A stretch of 8,354 nt of DNA, taken from positions 1 to 8,354 of the forward strand of contig URPQ01000073.1 of NCBI GenBank assembly GCA_900549755.1. The letters are read 5' to 3'. Within the stretch, counting starts at the first letter, position 1. Every line of letters starts with the position of its first letter. The stretch is from an uncultured Oscillospiraceae bacterium. GTDB taxonomy: Bacteria > Bacillota > Clostridia > Oscillospirales > Acutalibacteraceae. The position numbers were made by a program, and so were the translations under genes. Positions 6,182 through 8,354 of the stretch are shown one piece after another. The notes under the pieces were generated by a model that worked only from the letters and a program-made list of their open reading frames with translations, had not been told where the DNA came from and did not search any database.

Positions 6182-6719
6182 AAACAAAACCGCTAAAAGA
6201 CTTACCGGCGGAATAATTGCTATAGTTGCCCTTGCCGTTTGCCTTTGTATTACCACCTTTGCTCTTGTGTATGCCTCTGTTTCGGTAGAAAATAATCTCT
6301 TTCATACGGGTAAGGTAAAAATCAATCTTAACGACGGCAAGCCCGTAATACGCGAGCACGAGTTTATATTTGAGCCGGGTATGACCGTGAAAAAGGATTT
6401 CTTTATTGAAAACGACAGCAGCTGGGATGTATACTACCGCATTTACTTGGAAAATGTTTCGGGCGGACTTGCCGACGTGCTTGAGATAACCGTTAAGGAC
6501 GGCGACAGAGCGATGTATTCCGGCACGGCAAGCGAGCTGACGCAGCAAAATGTAACCGCCGCTGATGATACCTTAAAAATCGGGCAGAAAAGAAACCTGA
6601 CCGTTTACTTTCACTTTCCCGAGGATAAGGGCAACGAAACGCAAAACCTCGATTTAACATTTACTATGTGCGCCGAGGCAACACAGACCAAAAACAACCC
6701 GAACAGGCTGTTTGATTAG
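6174..6719 (+). CDS. TasA/camelysin-like secreted protein
   Basis: This 181-aa protein starts with a basic segment and a hydrophobic signal (about 10-35, LTGGIIAIVALAVCLCITTF). The mature start VENNLFHTGKVKINLNDG resembles the region after the signal peptide in SipW-dependent proteins. The rest (FEPGMTVKKDFFIEN, VYYRIYLENVSGGLADVLEI) matches the immunoglobulin-like TasA/camelysin fold. There is no sortase motif or C-terminal membrane helix, so it should be released or built into a fibre. GGGAGG (6159-6164) lies 9 nt before the ATG, and the start is nested in the end of the previous gene, so the two are translated together. It is a probable SipW substrate and minor subunit. It lacks any recognisable protease motif, so the old camelysin 'M73 peptidase' label should not be taken as enzymatic activity. 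Confidence 0.78.
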   Translation: MAENKTAKRLTGGIIAIVALAVCLCITTFALVYASVSVENNLFHTGKVKINLNDGKPVIREHEFIFEPGMTVKKDFFIENDSSWDVYYRIYLENVSGGLADVLEITVKDGDRAMYSGTASELTQQNVTAADDTLKIGQKRNLTVYFHFPEDKGNETQNLDLTFTMCAEATQTKNNPNRLFD

Positions 6720-6731
6720 GAGTGCGGAAGT

Positions 6732-6953
6732 ATGAAAATTGCCGAGAACGATAAATGCGTGCTTTGCGGAAGGGACGCCGGCGTGCCGGCGGATATGCCG
6801 GTAAGCGAGCGCAAAAATTATGTTAAAGGCTGCGGTCAGCTTTGCGAGGATTGCTTTTACAGGCTATACCGCCGCCCTGATACTGATAGCACCGTATCAG
6901 ACGAGGAAATGAAAACACTTTTAGAGCTTTGCACCGAGGAGATGCTGCAATGA
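6732..6953 (+). CDS. Small cysteine-motif (putative zinc-binding) protein, 73 aa
   Basis: I do not recognise this as a named family. The 73 residues carry two paired-cysteine motifs, C9-x2-C12 and C34-x3-C38-x2-C41, a pattern typical of a zinc ribbon or treble-clef knuckle. A short acidic helical tail (DEEMKTLLELCTEEML) follows. It has no signal peptide or membrane segment, so it is probably cytoplasmic. It is a genuine gene by context: AGGAG (6718-6722) lies 9 nt before the ATG, it begins 12 bp after the previous stop, and its TGA overlaps the sipW-like ATG (ATGA), so their translation is coupled. A role in controlling or assisting the peptidase is conceivable but unsupported by sequence. 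Confidence 0.75.
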   Translation: MKIAENDKCVLCGRDAGVPADMPVSERKNYVKGCGQLCEDCFYRLYRRPDTDSTVSDEEMKTLLELCTEEMLQ

Positions 6954-7660
6954 AAATTTTAAAAATACTGCGCGCCGCTGCGGTGTGGCTTATAGTGGCG
7001 CTTGCCGCCTGTATGATGATATTTACCGTTGTGTCGGTTGCCACCTTCGACCGCGCCGACCGCAATTTGTTCGGCTATAAGGCGTTTATAGTTTTATCCG
7101 ATTCAATGAGCAAGACCGATTTTGGCGCCGGCGATCTTGCGCTTGTAAAGGCTGTTGACCCCGCAACCCTCAGGGAGGGCGATATTATCGCTTACACCTC
7201 CCAAAATTCAGCGAATTACGGCGAAACCGTAACGCATAAAATCCGTAAAATTACAACCGACGCAAACGGCGACCCGGGATTTGTTACCTACGGTACCACC
7301 ACCGATACCGATGATGAAACCATTGTAACATATCCTTATGTTTTGGGAAAGTATGAAAAGCATATTCCGAAAGTCGGAATGTTTTTTCAGTTTTTGAAAA
7401 CCACACCGGGTTATATTGTTTGTATTCTTATTCCGTTTTTGCTGCTTATTTTAACCGAGGGCATACGCTGTATTCGTCTTTTCCGTAAGTATAAGGCTGA
7501 GCAGCAGGCGGAGTTACAGGCGGAAAGGGATAAGATTGACGCCGAGCGCGCCGAAACACAGCGTATGATGCAGGAGCTGCTGCAAATGAAGGCGCAAATG
7601 GCGCAGAATGAGCAAAGGCAGCCGGAGAAAGCAGACTCCGACACCACACCTACGGTGTAA
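6950..7660 (+). CDS. sipW: SipW-type (ER-type) signal peptidase I with cytoplasmic coiled-coil tail
   Basis: This 236-aa membrane protease cleaves signal peptides of TasA/camelysin-type precursors outside the membrane. An N-terminal helix (about 10-32) leads to the catalytic domain. The nucleophile is S52 in LSDSMS, and H96 in THKI replaces the Lys of typical bacterial enzymes, the hallmark of SipW and eukaryotic Sec11. The usual GDAN/GDNN stretch reads GTTT, followed by D119, D121 and D122 as candidates for the third catalytic acid. VLGKYEKHIPKVG is also typical. A second helix (about 159-178, IVCILIPFLLLILTEGI) leads to about 50 residues rich in Gln, Glu and Ala with heptad-like spacing, probably a cytoplasmic coiled coil not usual for the family. 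I chose the ATG at 6950 (GAGGAG at 6936-6941, 8 nt upstream) over the TTG at 6929. The substrate gene follows after 62 bp. Confidence 0.9.
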   Translation: MKILKILRAAAVWLIVALAACMMIFTVVSVATFDRADRNLFGYKAFIVLSDSMSKTDFGAGDLALVKAVDPATLREGDIIAYTSQNSANYGETVTHKIRKITTDANGDPGFVTYGTTTDTDDETIVTYPYVLGKYEKHIPKVGMFFQFLKTTPGYIVCILIPFLLLILTEGIRCIRLFRKYKAEQQAELQAERDKIDAERAETQRMMQELLQMKAQMAQNEQRQPEKADSDTTPTV

Positions 7661-7676
7661 ACACGGAAAAACCGTG
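7646..7676 (+). other. Two small tandem hairpins between sipW and the TasA-like gene
   Basis: ACACC/GGTGT (7646-7650 with 7654-7658) and CACGG/CCGTG (7662-7666 with 7672-7676, loop of five A) lie across the sipW stop codon. No T-run follows, so this is not a standard terminator. It could be an RNA-processing or stabilising structure that raises the downstream product relative to the peptidase. The stems are only 5 bp and may not matter. Confidence 0.3.
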
Positions 7677-7706
7677 ATTACATATTGTCATTGAAAAATT
7701 TAGAAT

Positions 7707-7713
7707 AAGGAGG
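7707..7713 (+). promoter_or_regulatory. Very strong ribosome binding site of the TasA-like gene
   Basis: AAGGAGG lies 9 nt before the ATG at 7723. It is the closest match to the full Shine-Dalgarno sequence in the window, in keeping with an abundantly made structural protein. Confidence 0.85.
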
Positions 7714-7722
7714 AAAAACACA

Positions 7723-8354
7723 ATGACAAACAGCAAATCCACCAAGCGGGCATTGGTTTCCAGCGCACTGGCTATCCTTATGTGCGTTGCAATGCTCATC
7801 GGAACCACCTTCGCGTGGTTCACCGACACCGCATCCACCGGTGTCAACAAGATCCAGGCAGGAAATCTGGACATAGAGTTGCAGATGAAGGACAACGACG
7901 GCAAATGGGTCAATGCCGAGGGCAAAATTCTCCCATTCCTCGTAGAGGGCAAAATTCCCGCCGATGGCACTCAGATCCTTTGGGAACCGGGCTGTACATA
8001 CTATGTGCCCGAAGTCCGTGTGCTCAATAAGGGTAATCTTGCAGTTAAGTTTGAGTATATCCCCGAGGCACTGGGCGTGACAGGCAAGCTCGCCGAGGTT
8101 CTTGAGCTCGTATTTAAGACACCGGTTGATGCGAACGGCGAGGAAGTCAATATCGAGCCTGAAATTCTCAAGCCCGGTGAAGCTTCTCCGGAATGGTCCT
8201 TCGGCTATCATATGTTAGAATCCGCCGGCAATGAATACCAGAACGCAACCGCGACCGGAATATGCGTGACCGTTGTAGCTACACAGGCTACATATGAGAA
8301 AGACAGCATTGACGATCAGTACGATAAAGATGCTGAATATCCTATTTCAGTTAC
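7723..8354 (+). CDS. TasA/camelysin-family SipW-dependent protein, 5' part (3' end outside window)
   Basis: The frame is open from the ATG at 7723 to the window edge, giving 210 visible codons. The N-terminus is a textbook SipW-dependent signal peptide: a basic start (TNSKSTKR), a hydrophobic core (about 10-26), then GTTFAWFTD (27-35), followed by TGVNKIQAGNLDIEL. Cleavage is expected near A31. The mature part has the TasA/camelysin beta-sandwich pattern, with WEPGCTYYVPEVRVLNKG, VKFEYIPEALGV and SAGNEYQNAT. Members of this family form extracellular fibres (TasA in B. subtilis biofilms) or surface proteins. It lies directly after its likely processing enzyme. Codon choice differs from the genes before it, with more ATC and CTC and few ATA (Ile: 6 ATC, 5 ATT, 2 ATA; Leu: 7 CTC of 17), which may reflect high expression. 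It is the probable major subunit of the cluster. Confidence 0.9.
   Translation, partial: MTNSKSTKRALVSSALAILMCVAMLIGTTFAWFTDTASTGVNKIQAGNLDIELQMKDNDGKWVNAEGKILPFLVEGKIPADGTQILWEPGCTYYVPEVRVLNKGNLAVKFEYIPEALGVTGKLAEVLELVFKTPVDANGEEVNIEPEILKPGEASPEWSFGYHMLESAGNEYQNATATGICVTVVATQATYEKDSIDDQYDKDAEYPISV

Noticed and set aside
6929..6949. TTG start for the signal peptidase
   Set aside because: It gives an odd leader (MHRGDAA) before the basic-hydrophobic N-terminus, and the ATG at 6950 has GAGGAG 8 nt upstream and a standard ATGA overlap.
7678..7706. Separate promoter for the TasA-like gene (TTACAT, 17 nt, TAGAAT)
   Set aside because: The -35 is poor, and the start of transcription would fall within the ribosome binding site, so it could not give a normal leader.
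7650..8211. Minus-strand open frames (7678-8211, 7650-7970) and the + frame 7782-8030 over the TasA-like gene
   Set aside because: The + strand frame from 7723 encodes a clear SipW-dependent signal peptide and TasA-type domain with a strong ribosome binding site, so these overlapping frames are incidental.
1..8354. CRISPR array, tRNA or rRNA genes, riboswitch, insertion sequence with a transposase
   Set aside because: I saw no regularly spaced repeats, no cloverleaf or rRNA segments, no recognisable riboswitch core and no transposase gene; the only recombinase is the tyrosine type at 3468-4580.

Overview
The window looks like chromosomal DNA of a gut-type Clostridia bacterium (Oscillospiraceae/Ruminococcaceae-like). 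Supporting signs are strong Shine-Dalgarno sites (GGAGG variants), frequent ATA, GTG used as a start, a Firmicutes-type SipW/TasA gene set and a Gram-positive sortase motif. This placement is inference from gene content and composition; no marker gene is present. Every gene I accept is on the + strand.

Layout: (1) 1-3139 is the end of an operon. It holds the 3' part of an endonuclease IV-like TIM-barrel gene, coupled by a 1-base overlap to a full-length Ca2+-type P-type ATPase with several altered signature motifs, then two tandem rho-independent terminators (3111-3187). (2) 3227-4686 is a self-contained recombinase module. A tyrosine recombinase gene with a complete active site lies between two perfect 24-bp repeats in inverted orientation. 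Each repeat is itself a palindrome around a 5-nt asymmetric centre, the expected shape of a tyrosine-recombinase core site. (3) 4757 to the window end is a compact gene cluster: a TetR-family regulator, a wall-anchored TasA-like protein with a sortase signal, a second TasA-like secreted protein, a 73-aa cysteine-motif protein, a SipW-type signal peptidase with a cytoplasmic coiled-coil tail, and the 5' part of a TasA/camelysin-family protein.

How it may work together: SipW-type peptidases mature TasA/camelysin signal peptides, so the last gene is the likely major substrate and the two smaller TasA-like proteins are likely minor or anchoring subunits of a surface fibre or matrix. The TetR gene is the probable local regulator. 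The recombinase module ends only about 70 bp before tetR. If the 24-bp sites recombine, the 1.4-kb recombinase segment would invert and change the sequence just upstream of the cluster. That would be a self-inverting phase switch for a TasA-type surface structure. The repeats are seen directly; the switch is a hypothesis.
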